From assembly GCA_003564925.1 (NCBI GenBank), contig PXDW01000056.1, positions 1 to 29,614 of the forward strand: a stretch of DNA of 29,614 bases, read 5' to 3'. The notes under the pieces are model-generated. The model saw only the letters and a program-made list of their open reading frames with translations, was not told the DNA's origin and ran no database searches. The DNA comes from Candidatus Woesearchaeota archaeon. GTDB lineage: Archaea; Nanobdellota; Nanobdellia; Woesearchaeales; PXDW01. Below, one piece after another: positions 22,880 to 29,614 of the stretch (positions within the stretch are counted from its first letter, which is position 1; every line of letters begins with the position of its first letter). A program made the position numbers and the translations under genes.

Positions 22880-22904
22880 AATATATAACTTGATGATATC
22901 TAAA

Positions 22905-24134
22905 CTATCTCCATATAAAGTCTCCCAAGTCTGGTTTTGGATAGTATCTGTTGAATAAATTTATATAATCTTGCAAGTGTCTTGTTACAAGAAAATTCTT
23001 TTTTACATGTTCTCTAGCACGTTTTCCCATCCTCTTTCTTAATCCATCATCTTCAATAAGGTGTTGTGTTTTTTTTATTCCGTCCTTCATATTTTTCATT
23101 ATATAGCCAGTTCTTCCATCAATTATTTGTAAAGGGATTCCTCCCACATCTGTCCCTATAACTGGAGTTTTCTTCCACATTGCTTCTGAAACAGTCAATG
23201 CAAATCCTTCTTTTTTTGATTTTTGAAAAACTATTGCTGATTCCTGCTGCAGAGAATTTGCTAACAAGTCGTTTTTCTCTGTTAATACATGGACATCAGG
23301 TATATTCTCAGCTTCTTTTTTAATTTTATGGAATATTGCTGGACCTTCAGGGTCGTCTGAAGCCATATCTCCCATTAAAACAAGCTGGCAGTCTGTTTTT
23401 TCTTTCACTTTTTCATAGATTTTCAAAACGCCATGATGATCTTTCCAAGGATCAAAACGGGAAATTTGAGTTAATATTGGCTTATCCAGATCAATTCCTC
23501 TTAAAGATAATAATCTTTTTGCTTTTTTATGTGTTATTTTTATATTTTTAGATGATAATGGGTCTATAGAAGGGTTTATTATAAACTGTGGCTTATCAAT
23601 TCCCTTTATCCTGAATTTTTTTGAAGAGATTATTACTCCATCATATTTTTTCATAAATGGCTGCAGATAATCCATTGTTTTTTGATAAGGGCTACTTAGA
23701 TCGATATGGCATCTCCAAAGCCATGTTGTTTTTTTCTGGTATTCTGAAATCATACCTAATGGTTGAGGATCATGTATAACAACAATATCATGATTTTTGA
23801 TATGGGTTATGATTGAGTTTCTTTTGCAAAACTCTTCATATATTTCTTTTCTGCTTCGTGTTATAGACATTGGCTTTCCCTGTAAAGAATTATGAAATCC
23901 TTTTGTTATTTTAAAAAAAGAGTGGCTTCCTCTCAAGATTCTCCAGCCAGTTTCTATACCCACATCATTCATTAGAAAAACAAGAGTATTAAGCATTTCT
24001 GCTACTCCCCCACCTTCAGCAGTAGAGTTCACATGAACAACATGCTTATCCTGTAAAGGCTCTGCCGATTCTTTTAAATCTTTTATTACCTTTGAACCTA
24101 CGATTCTTCTATAGTGTTCTATTTTTGGTATCAT
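22905..24134 (-). CDS. treT: Trehalose glycosyltransferring synthase (TreT-like, GT4)
   Basis: A 409-residue GT4 glycosyltransferase close to archaeal TreT, which joins NDP-glucose and glucose to make trehalose (a related activity is trehalose phosphorylase). Signature regions: VHVNSTAEGGGVAEML near the N-terminus (donor/acceptor loop), VVIHDPQPLGM, WRCHIDLS, VQPRF-equivalent TQISRFDPWKD, and the GT4 EGFALTVSEAMWKKTPVIGT block with its two Glu residues. The frame also has an ATG at 24140, but GAGGTG at 24142-24147 is one base from it and seven bases from the ATG at 24134, so I prefer 24134. A SD-bearing leader and an overlapping upstream ORF suggest translational control. Trehalose would be a compatible solute or stress protectant. 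Confidence 0.88.
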   Translation of the reverse strand: MIPKIEHYRRIVGSKVIKDLKESAEPLQDKHVVHVNSTAEGGGVAEMLNTLVFLMNDVGIETGWRILRGSHSFFKITKGFHNSLQGKPMSITRSRKEIYEEFCKRNSIITHIKNHDIVVIHDPQPLGMISEYQKKTTWLWRCHIDLSSPYQKTMDYLQPFMKKYDGVIISSKKFRIKGIDKPQFIINPSIDPLSSKNIKITHKKAKRLLSLRGIDLDKPILTQISRFDPWKDHHGVLKIYEKVKEKTDCQLVLMGDMASDDPEGPAIFHKIKKEAENIPDVHVLTEKNDLLANSLQQESAIVFQKSKKEGFALTVSEAMWKKTPVIGTDVGGIPLQIIDGRTGYIMKNMKDGIKKTQHLIEDDGLRKRMGKRAREHVKKNFLVTRHLQDYINLFNRYYPKPDLGDFIWR

Positions 24135-24177
24135 TGTCATTCACCTCTAAGATTTTATGCCTTTTCCCTGTTTTCAT
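24109..24177 (-). CDS. Possible 22-codon upstream ORF overlapping the treT start
   Basis: ATG at 24175-24177 opens a frame encoding MKTGKRHKILEVNDNDTKNR-T-L and ending TAG at 24109-24111, inside treT in another frame. The ATG lies about 28 bases from the treT TATA element, exactly where leaderless genes in this window start. It may be a leader peptide that gates treT translation, or chance. Confidence 0.3.
   Translation of the reverse strand: MKTGKRHKILEVNDNDTKNRTL
24141..24147 (-). promoter_or_regulatory. Shine-Dalgarno site of treT
   Basis: GAGGTGA, a full match to the archaeal anti-SD complement, seven bases from the ATG at 24134. It decides the treT start. Confidence 0.7.
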
Positions 24178-24198
24178 AGATAATGAAAGGCTTCGAGC

Positions 24199-24211
24199 AT
24201 ATAATATATTT
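24199..24211 (-). promoter_or_regulatory. TATA element of treT
   Basis: AATATATTATATG on the - strand predicts transcription start near 24177-24180, giving a leader of about 43-46 bases before the ATG at 24134. Confidence 0.5.
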
Positions 24212-24266
24212 TTTAATTAATTAAGCTGGATAATACAAGAGATTAATGATTTAAAAACTTTGGGGT

Positions 24267-24605
24267 TTAACAGGCTCCATGCAATATAGCACAAACATCT
24301 TTTTTTTCTTTTAATAACCTATTGTAATCTTCTACTGCTATAGGAGTTTTCTCTACAATAAGTTTAATTCCTTCCTCATCTGCTTTTTGTTTTATTTCTT
24401 CTTTAACTTCAACCATGCCAGATGCTCCTGTTCCAATAACAATAAATTCTGGTTTGGTTTTGAAAAAATCTTCAACATCTTCCAAAGCAATCTTGTGCTC
24501 TTCTTTTAATCTATATTCTTCAGGTCTTTTATTAAATACCTTAATATCCCAACGGTACTCTTTTCCGTCTATTATATACGATCCAAATCTATAGGCTTCA
24601 ATCAT
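24267..24605 (-). CDS. Mth938-domain protein
   Basis: A small protein (112 residues from the ATG at 24605; a TTG at 24614 would add three) of the Mth938/DUF498 family, which includes the mitochondrial complex I assembly factor NDUFAF3. Seen here: the start RFGSYIIDGKEYRWDIKVF, the central FIVIGTGASGMVEVKEE segment with the Gly-rich loop, and IKLIVEKTPIAVEDYNRLLKE, the TxxAxxxyN-type motif. The fold is a small alpha/beta domain of unknown biochemical role. The ATG overlaps the end of the endonuclease V-like gene by 8 bases (ATGATTGA arrangement), so the pair is translationally coupled. Confidence 0.9.
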   Translation of the reverse strand: MIEAYRFGSYIIDGKEYRWDIKVFNKRPEEYRLKEEHKIALEDVEDFFKTKPEFIVIGTGASGMVEVKEEIKQKADEEGIKLIVEKTPIAVEDYNRLLKEKKDVCAILHGAC

Positions 24606-25236
24606 TTTTTTCAAAAGATTTTTTAATTTTTTTCGCTATCTTATTGGTTTGGTGTAAAGGCTCAGGCATTTTATGTGTAGGAACAATCATTTTTTTAACT
24701 AGATTGGTGGCTGTCTTTAAAGATATTTTGTTTCCTACACTAATGATGAGAGGATTTCCATAATCTCTTGTCTTAAGCTCTTTTCCCAATATTTCTCCGT
24801 CCAGATAAATCTTTCCTGATTCATTTTTTCCACAGATATTTTCCTTTGCAATACCGATTGAAGGCTTGTCAAGAATAAGCCCTATATGGGAGGCCATTCC
24901 AAACCTTCTAGGATGAAGGATTCCATGAGCAGGAACAAGAATAATATCTGGCTTAGTATCAAGCTTATTATAGGCCTCTATAAATGCCGGGCTCTCCCTA
25001 TAGCTTAGCAACCCAGGTATATAAGGAAATCTTAAATCACAAAATAAATATTTGTATTCTAAAAGCATTAATTTTTTAAAATCGAAAACACCCGCTACAA
25101 GCAATATTTTGTCATTAAAAAAAGCCTTTCCAAATCCTGCTACTCTATCAATACTGCCGAACTCATCCTTACAAACAACTTTTTTTGATAACTTAATTTG
25201 TTCTCTTATTGAATTTTCTATGTTAAGATTTGGCAT
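24598..25236 (-). CDS. nfi: Endonuclease V homologue lacking three catalytic metal ligands
   Basis: A 212-residue protein clearly of the endonuclease V family, normally a Mg-dependent nuclease cutting near deoxyinosine (or inosine in RNA). Conserved parts are VAGF (32-35), the lesion-wedge PYIPGLLSYRES (71-82), HPRRFGMASHIG (108-119), the GIAK Lys131 and MPEP (190-193). Against Thermotoga EndoV (from memory), D43 becomes G36, D110 becomes P102 and H214 becomes N198; only E89 (E81) remains of the four metal ligands. The protein is full-length with an undamaged frame, so this looks like a maintained non-nuclease paralogue, perhaps a binding protein, or an enzyme with altered chemistry. It shares an overlapping operon with the Mth938 gene. 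Confidence 0.85.
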   Translation of the reverse strand: MPNLNIENSIREQIKLSKKVVCKDEFGSIDRVAGFGKAFFNDKILLVAGVFDFKKLMLLEYKYLFCDLRFPYIPGLLSYRESPAFIEAYNKLDTKPDIILVPAHGILHPRRFGMASHIGLILDKPSIGIAKENICGKNESGKIYLDGEILGKELKTRDYGNPLIISVGNKISLKTATNLVKKMIVPTHKMPEPLHQTNKIAKKIKKSFEKND

Positions 25237-25258
25237 TGTTTCTCCAGTATGCGATTAT

Positions 25259-25270
25259 TGATTATTTAAT
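25259..25270 (-). promoter_or_regulatory. TATA element of the endonuclease V-like operon
   Basis: CATTAAATAATC on the - strand, centred about 28 bases before the ATG at 25236. A GGAG lies close to the ATG as an alternative initiation signal. Confidence 0.45.
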
Positions 25271-25372
25271 GTTTTTATTAAATAAAAAATTTTTCTATTT
25301 TAACATCGCTTTTATTTCAAGAATTCTCTTATTATCTCTATAATCCCATAAGAATCTCTATATAATAATGAT

Positions 25373-25438
25373 ATGAATAAAAAAGGCAAAAAAAAAGTCG
25401 TTTTCTTTATTTTTTTTATTATGTTTTTTTTCATTTGA
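25373..25438 (+). CDS. Possible 21-residue basic-hydrophobic micro-ORF
   Basis: ATG to TGA encodes a peptide with a Lys/Gly head (MNKKGKKK) and a 13-residue all-hydrophobic tail of Val, Phe, Ile and Met, like a minimal single-pass membrane peptide. TATA-like CTATAAT (about 25339-25345) lies near 30 bases before the ATG, and a hairpin follows the stop by 9 bases. AT-homopolymer runs alone could create such a peptide, so support is weak. It is the only + strand candidate in the 25237-25528 gap. Confidence 0.25.
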   Translation: MNKKGKKKVVFFIFFIMFFFI

Positions 25439-25447
25439 ATTTAAAAA

Positions 25448-25499
25448 AAGGCTCCCGTTTTTCTAGGGGGGTGGTTGTAAGAAATACATTGGGAGCCTT
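25448..25499. terminator. Strong hairpin with GC-rich stem between operons; terminator or small RNA
   Basis: AAGGCTCCC (25448-25456) pairs perfectly with GGGAGCCTT (25491-25499). Inside, GTTTTTC pairs 6 of 7 with GAAATAC, leaving a loop with GGGGGGTGG (+ strand). On the - strand the stem is followed by a run of seven T, like an intrinsic terminator for the gene ending at 25529. On the + strand it follows the micro-ORF. It stands out from the AT-rich surroundings. Confidence 0.55.
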
Positions 25500-25528
25500 C
25501 TTAAAATGAACATTATATTTTTTTAACT

Positions 25529-25945
25529 TTATTTCTCCTTCACTTTTAAGTCATGTGCTGGTCTTCTTAATTCCTGCAACCACATCAATCCTATTTTCAT
25601 CATATTTTTGTTAAATTTTTCACTTAAGATATATGTCTTCTTGTAAAGATCATAATCTATTAAACCCATGCTTTTCATAGGAGTCAAAATCCTATCATAA
25701 AACTGCCTTTTATTGTATGACAATTTCAACTTTTTTCCTATATATGGAGGCTTGTTTATAATTGCAATTAAGTTTCCGTCATGTAATGTTGTTGCAAAAA
25801 AACCCATCTCTGTTTTTCCCATTTCGCCATCGTTCTTTTTCATTTCATCTATTAAGACCTTTGCAACTATTACCTGCTGCTTTGTAGCGAATATAGTCTC
25901 AAAAATGTCATCAGACATATTAAACTGGTCAAAAAGTATTACCAT
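25529..25945 (-). CDS. Small predicted winged-helix protein
   Basis: A 138-residue protein. Residues about 10-35 are helical; 40-70 include a strand pair (MGFFATTLHDGNLIAIINKP); the YNKRQFYDRILTPMKSMGLIDYDLYKKTYILSEKF segment (about 78-112) resembles the recognition helix and wing of a winged-helix domain, reminiscent of small archaeal transcriptional regulators. A basic tail ends the chain. I cannot place it in a named family. TATA at 25967-25977 lies 27 bases before the ATG, giving a leaderless mRNA. The hairpin at 25448-25499 probably ends the transcript. Regulatory function is inference. Confidence 0.65.
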   Translation of the reverse strand: MVILFDQFNMSDDIFETIFATKQQVIVAKVLIDEMKKNDGEMGKTEMGFFATTLHDGNLIAIINKPPYIGKKLKLSYNKRQFYDRILTPMKSMGLIDYDLYKKTYILSEKFNKNMMKIGLMWLQELRRPAHDLKVKEK

Positions 25946-25966
25946 GCTATAATTAATGTAAGAAGT

Positions 25967-25977
25967 AATATATAAAT
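25967..25977 (-). promoter_or_regulatory. TATA element of the 25945 gene
   Basis: TTTATATATTA on the - strand, 27 bases from the ATG. Confidence 0.6.
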
Positions 25978-26006
25978 GTTATGTTTTTGTATACTAGTTT
26001 ACTTTA

Positions 26007-27878
26007 TTATATATGTATATGGAAAAATAGCCTAATCTCCTTATTATAATCTTTTGTTGCCTTGATGGACCAGCTTTCGGGAAAAAACCTATAATAATTT
26101 TTCCAAATATACCTCTCATCAAGAAATGCAATAATACCTTTGTCTGTTTCAGATCTTATACACCTTCCCGCACTTTGCAAACTTCTATTGAATGCTGGAA
26201 GCAAATATCCATAATCCCAGCCCTTTGCGAATTTTTTATCATAATACTCTATAAGCTGCGAAGTTTCTAAATCTGGTTTTGTTAGAGGAAGACCTACAAT
26301 AATAACGCCTTTAAGCAAGTCTCCTGGAAGATCAACGCCTTCTGAAAAATTACCAGAAGTAACTCCCAACAATACCGCGCCTGATTGTTTGTATTTTGCA
26401 AAATTATTTAGGATATCCTGCTTTTCTGATTTTTCCATATTTGGCTCTTCAAGCATTGTTGTTTTTCTTGATATTTTCTCAAAATAAGTATTAATTGAAT
26501 CTCTTATATGATAACTGGGGAAAAAAACAATAGAATTCCCGGGAATCAAGTTTGTTATCTCTGCAATGATTGAAGCAATCTCTTTATACTGAAACTCTGA
26601 CCTCATAGAGTATTTTGTTGTTGTTTTTGGTATTATCAAGGTAAGCTTATTTTCTTCCGGAAAGGGGCTTTTTAGGCTCAGCTCCTCGCAATTGCTTATT
26701 CCAAGAAGCTCTTTATACATTGTTGTAGGGGTTAAAGTTCCAGACATCAATATTGACGAATATGAATCACTAACAACATCTTTTGAAACTAAGCTTGGAT
26801 CCAAGCACCTGTAAGACAAAGTAATCAAAGGCTGTTTTTTTTCCTGGTATGATAATATTCTTGTAAAGCCCTCATCAGGTCCAAGCCAGGAATCAAGAAA
26901 AGAAGCAATAGAACCGATATAAGACTGTTTTTGTTTTTCCCTTATTTCATCTCCTGTAAATTCAAGATCTGCTATTAGTTGCTCGTACTCAATATCGCTG
27001 GTTAATGCTTCAATAAACTTATCCTTCTTAATCAAAATTTCTTCACCTGATTTTAAATTGTTTGAAAAATCATTCAAAGCTTCCTGAATCTTCAAAAGTT
27101 GCTGTATGATATCATCATAAGAGTTTTTTTTTGCCTCTCTTATTGCCCTTTTTACCATCTGGTTTGACAACCTAGAAGATGCGAGATCTTTAATCCTCAT
27201 TGGAAGATTATGAGCTTCATCTATTAAAAGAATTGATTTGCCTATTTCATTTTTTGTTCTAAGAAAAAACCCCTCTTTTATCCTCTTGTTAAAGATATAG
27301 TAATAATCACATATTATAACACTTGAATTGGATGCGAGCTCTCTTGAAATTTCATAAGGACATAATTTTTCCTGTCTGCAAATTTCAATAACTTTTTCAC
27401 TTTCAATAGGATTTATTGATTTTATTTCTTCAAAAACTTTCTTTGCTTCGGGAGTAAGTTTACTGGATTTTCTTGTTTTTGAAAAAAATTCACATTTTCC
27501 ATCTTCTCTTACTTTTTTGCAATAATCAGCAAATTCTCCAGAATAAAGCTCCTTGACTCCTGGAACAGGGCACATCCATTTCTTACCAATTATTGAAACA
27601 GCATTAAAATCTTCGTTATATATTTCCCTTATATGCTTTAGTGTTTCTATAGCTATCTTATGTTGTGTGTGTCTGCTGGTTAAGAAAAAAACTGTAAGGT
27701 TTTCTTTTATGGCTTGCTTTAAAGCCGGACCCAAAGCAGCAGCTGTTTTGCCGAGCCCAGTCGGGGCATGAACAATAAGATTTCTTTTTTTCTTTATTGA
27801 ATTGTCTATATTTCTTATCAGACAATCCTGTATGTCTCTTATTTTAGAATGGGGAAAAAGATAATCTTCATGATTCAT
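26007..27878 (-). CDS. XPD/Rad3-type (DinG-like) superfamily 2 helicase with Fe-S cysteines
   Basis: A 623-residue DEAD_2 helicase. Motif I APTGLGKTAA (38-47), four candidate cluster ligands C103, C120, C129 and C173 (C167 is extra) forming the Fe-S domain, DEAH box 220-223 (LLIDEAHNLP), motif V with GNFSEGVDLPGD and motif VI QSAGRCIRS near the C-terminus. Archaeal XPD is a 5'-3' DNA helicase in repair and unwinding of damaged DNA; bacterial DinG is a relative. Cysteine spacing differs from the Sulfolobus enzyme but the pattern of four with a long last gap holds. It is a full-length, intact gene. TATA at 27901-27908 is 27 bases before the ATG. Its neighbour is the DNA ligase, so a repair/replication context is plausible. 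Confidence 0.92.
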   Translation of the reverse strand: MNHEDYLFPHSKIRDIQDCLIRNIDNSIKKKRNLIVHAPTGLGKTAAALGPALKQAIKENLTVFFLTSRHTQHKIAIETLKHIREIYNEDFNAVSIIGKKWMCPVPGVKELYSGEFADYCKKVREDGKCEFFSKTRKSSKLTPEAKKVFEEIKSINPIESEKVIEICRQEKLCPYEISRELASNSSVIICDYYYIFNKRIKEGFFLRTKNEIGKSILLIDEAHNLPMRIKDLASSRLSNQMVKRAIREAKKNSYDDIIQQLLKIQEALNDFSNNLKSGEEILIKKDKFIEALTSDIEYEQLIADLEFTGDEIREKQKQSYIGSIASFLDSWLGPDEGFTRILSYQEKKQPLITLSYRCLDPSLVSKDVVSDSYSSILMSGTLTPTTMYKELLGISNCEELSLKSPFPEENKLTLIIPKTTTKYSMRSEFQYKEIASIIAEITNLIPGNSIVFFPSYHIRDSINTYFEKISRKTTMLEEPNMEKSEKQDILNNFAKYKQSGAVLLGVTSGNFSEGVDLPGDLLKGVIIVGLPLTKPDLETSQLIEYYDKKFAKGWDYGYLLPAFNRSLQSAGRCIRSETDKGIIAFLDERYIWKNYYRFFPESWSIKATKDYNKEIRLFFHIHI

Positions 27879-27900
27879 TAAAATTAGAAAAAATCATAAG

Positions 27901-27908
27901 TTTAAATG
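27901..27908 (-). promoter_or_regulatory. TATA element of the XPD-like helicase gene
   Basis: CATTTAAA on the - strand, centred 27 bases before the ATG at 27878. Confidence 0.55.
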
Positions 27909-27944
27909 TATTATTGTATTATATTATTTCTTTTATTATCTTTA

Positions 27945-29614
27945 TTATTTATTCTGCTGACTATAGAATTTTTCAACCATTTCTAAAGTGCTTATCTCAT
28001 CTATAGATTTATCTTCTCTTAATGTTATCAGTCTTGGAAACCTAAGAGCGTATCCACTGGAATATTTCGGGCTCTTTTGTATCTCTTCGTAATCAACCTC
28101 TATTATAACTTTCGGCTTTACCTTTACAGAACTTCCTTTTTCCTCTGTAATGATTTTCTTAAGCATATTTGTCAATTGTGTAAATGTCACGCCTGAACCC
28201 TCTAGCTCTTTAATGCCTGTCCCAACTTTCCCTATTTCTAAATAATTTCCATTTTTTGAGCAAGCAACAGTATAGCTTGTTAACCATCCGGACCTTTTAC
28301 CATGCCCCCATTCAGCTCCAACTATTACTAAATCGAGGGGCTCCATAACAGGCTTTACTTTCATTCCGTATCCGACTCTCGCCCCAGGTTTATAGATTCC
28401 TTCTAAATTTTTAACCATGATTCCTTCTTCCCCTCTTTTTAAAGATTCTTTATAAAACTTATCTGCCTCTTTTAGGCTTCCTGTAATTATTTGTTTTGCT
28501 AAAACAATGGCCTTAGTCTCTTCTTTTGTTATTTTTTCCAATAATTTTCTTCTCTCTCTGAAAGACTTTTTTAATAAGCTTTCCCCATTATAATGCATTA
28601 TATCAAAAATATTCAATTCGACAGGATATTTATTTGATAATGTTTCGATATCATATTTTCTTTTTATTCTTTGAGAAATGCTTTGAAAAGGCAAATATTT
28701 TCCTGTTTTCGAGTCATAACCAACTGCTTCTGCATCCAATATAAAATTTTTTCCCTTTACGTTACACTCAACAAATTTATTTAATTCTGGAAACTGATTT
28801 GTAACATTTTCCTGTCTTCTTGTAAATAATATTATGTCCTTTTCAGTCTTATGAACTTGTAACCTTACCCCATCATATTTATATTCAATGGCTGCTGGTT
28901 TTCCAACCCTTTTGAACGCCTCTTCTATATCTTTTGCCTTCTGAAATAACATTGCTTTTATTGGTTTTCCAGGATTTAAAAAAATTTTATTTAATCCGTT
29001 TAGCCCTTCTTTTTTTAAAGCTGTTGCAACTATTGCGAATTCATTAGTTAAATCAAAAGTATGTTGCACCTTTTCCACTGCTTTATTATATTCTTTTCTT
29101 TCTTCTTCTGACAATTCAATTTTATTCTCTCCTTTATCATATTTGATATTAAGAGAAGAAACATATGCCCAAACCAAGGCATCCCTAAGAGAGCCTTCAC
29201 CAATTCCAACCCTTAACTCATCCAATACAGTTCTTACAATATATTTAGCTTCTTTTGGGGTAGCACTAGTAAGAAGTTCCGCAATTAGTTTTATTTTTTT
29301 ATCTACTGTACCTTGGCCTTCTAAGGTTGCTAGCTTCCTAAGATTTTCAAAAACCTTTTTTACAGAAAGCTCTTTGCTGAACAATGTAGACTGGGACTTC
29401 TTTCCAATCAGATTTTCAGCAACATTTCCTAAATCGCCTGTTTTTTTCCACTCTTGCTCTATCCTTTTTATGTCTATTCCTGAAGCTACATTTATTGCTT
29501 TTAATATTAATCTTGATGCAACCCCTATTTTGCTTTCATCCCAACCCGGAAATAAAGCTCCTTGAAGCAGTAAAACAGTTTCATTCAAATCATCTATCTT
29601 TGTTTTTTTAAGAA
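27945..29614 (-). CDS. lig: ATP-dependent DNA ligase (5' end outside window)
   Basis: An archaeal replicative-type ATP-dependent DNA ligase (LigI family). The frame is open to the right edge: codons upstream of the TTG at 29588 encode LKKTKIDDL, matching the usual lead into LLQGALFPGWDES, so the true start lies beyond the window and only a few tens of residues are missing. The N-terminal DNA-binding domain includes KKIKLIAELLTSATPKEAKYIVRTVLDELRVGIGE-type sequence. The adenylation motif I is EYKYDGVR, with nucleophilic Lys at 28878-28880. Further motifs are ILDAEAVGYD, EEGIMVKNL (motif IV) and GMKVKP (motif V); the C-terminal OB fold ends LRFPRLITLREDKSIDEIST. It joins Okazaki fragments and repair nicks. 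Intact in all visible motifs. Confidence 0.96.
   Translation of the reverse strand, partial: LKKTKIDDLNETVLLLQGALFPGWDESKIGVASRLILKAINVASGIDIKRIEQEWKKTGDLGNVAENLIGKKSQSTLFSKELSVKKVFENLRKLATLEGQGTVDKKIKLIAELLTSATPKEAKYIVRTVLDELRVGIGEGSLRDALVWAYVSSLNIKYDKGENKIELSEEERKEYNKAVEKVQHTFDLTNEFAIVATALKKEGLNGLNKIFLNPGKPIKAMLFQKAKDIEEAFKRVGKPAAIEYKYDGVRLQVHKTEKDIILFTRRQENVTNQFPELNKFVECNVKGKNFILDAEAVGYDSKTGKYLPFQSISQRIKRKYDIETLSNKYPVELNIFDIMHYNGESLLKKSFRERRKLLEKITKEETKAIVLAKQIITGSLKEADKFYKESLKRGEEGIMVKNLEGIYKPGARVGYGMKVKPVMEPLDLVIVGAEWGHGKRSGWLTSYTVACSKNGNYLEIGKVGTGIKELEGSGVTFTQLTNMLKKIITEEKGSSVKVKPKVIIEVDYEEIQKSPKYSSGYALRFPRLITLREDKSIDEISTLEMVEKFYSQQNK

Noticed and set aside
24606..24614. TTG start for the Mth938 protein
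   Set aside because: The ATG three codons later forms the usual overlapping stop/start with the preceding gene.
25334..25362. ATCTCTATA repeated 20 bp apart, as a regulatory repeat
   Set aside because: It is short, AT-rich and TATA-like; two copies can arise by chance.
1..29614. CRISPR arrays, insertion sequences, integrases or rRNA genes
   Set aside because: No regularly spaced repeats, transposase or integrase motifs, or rRNA signatures were seen on either strand.

Overview
The window looks like chromosomal DNA of a small-genome archaeon, most probably a DPANN lineage of the Woesearchaeota/Pacearchaeota kind. The evidence is archaeal-type information machinery (SRP54, archaeal alanyl-tRNA synthetase, ATP-dependent DNA ligase, XPD helicase, NreA, DHH phosphoesterase), a tRNA interrupted by bulge-helix-bulge introns, very AT-rich sequence, tight packing, and promoters with a TATA element about 25-29 bases before the start codon of many genes (leaderless transcripts). 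The phylum call is inference; the archaeal call is firm. No rRNA, CRISPR array, IS element or prophage is visible, and no gap reaches 300 bases.

Left part (1-10410, all + strand): the 3' end of a secreted or pilin-like gene, then a type IV pilus/Tad-like assembly locus (VirB11/GspE-family ATPase, a 65-residue coiled-coil protein, two single-domain TadC-like membrane proteins, the first with a long charged N-terminal extension). Directly coupled to it are a C-terminal-only Rqc2/NFACT protein and a YhbY/CRM RNA-binding protein. A second run holds an unrecognised 485-residue protein, an AP-endonuclease/xylose-isomerase-like TIM-barrel enzyme with a roughly 250-residue insertion, and a nucleotidyltransferase-HEPN fusion.

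Middle (10411-20238): a repeat-bearing orphan protein and a membrane-anchored surface protein on the - strand; a tRNA-Gly(UCC) carrying two introns (anticodon loop and T loop), followed six bases later by a 44-residue zinc-ribbon gene; srp54 divergently on +; then a DHH phosphoesterase and a stand-alone ThiI-like PP-loop enzyme (-), divergent from nreA (+) with what may be one shared TATA element. After nreA come a DUF2062 membrane protein, a 2-phosphoglycerate-kinase-like protein and a phosphoglycerate-mutase-like phosphatase, and a convergent DUF4190-like membrane protein.

Right part (20279-29614, - strand except one dubious micro-ORF): alaS without the usual C-terminal globular domain, a TreT-like trehalose synthase with an SD-bearing leader, an Mth938-domain protein overlapping an endonuclease V homologue that lacks three of four catalytic metal ligands, a small predicted DNA-binding protein, an XPD/DinG-type helicase, and a DNA ligase running off the window.

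The clearest unusual signals are the two-intron tRNA, the apparently nuclease-dead endonuclease V, the N-terminally reduced Rqc2, and the uncharacterised 6192-10410 cluster. I did not find a clearly new defence or mobile system.
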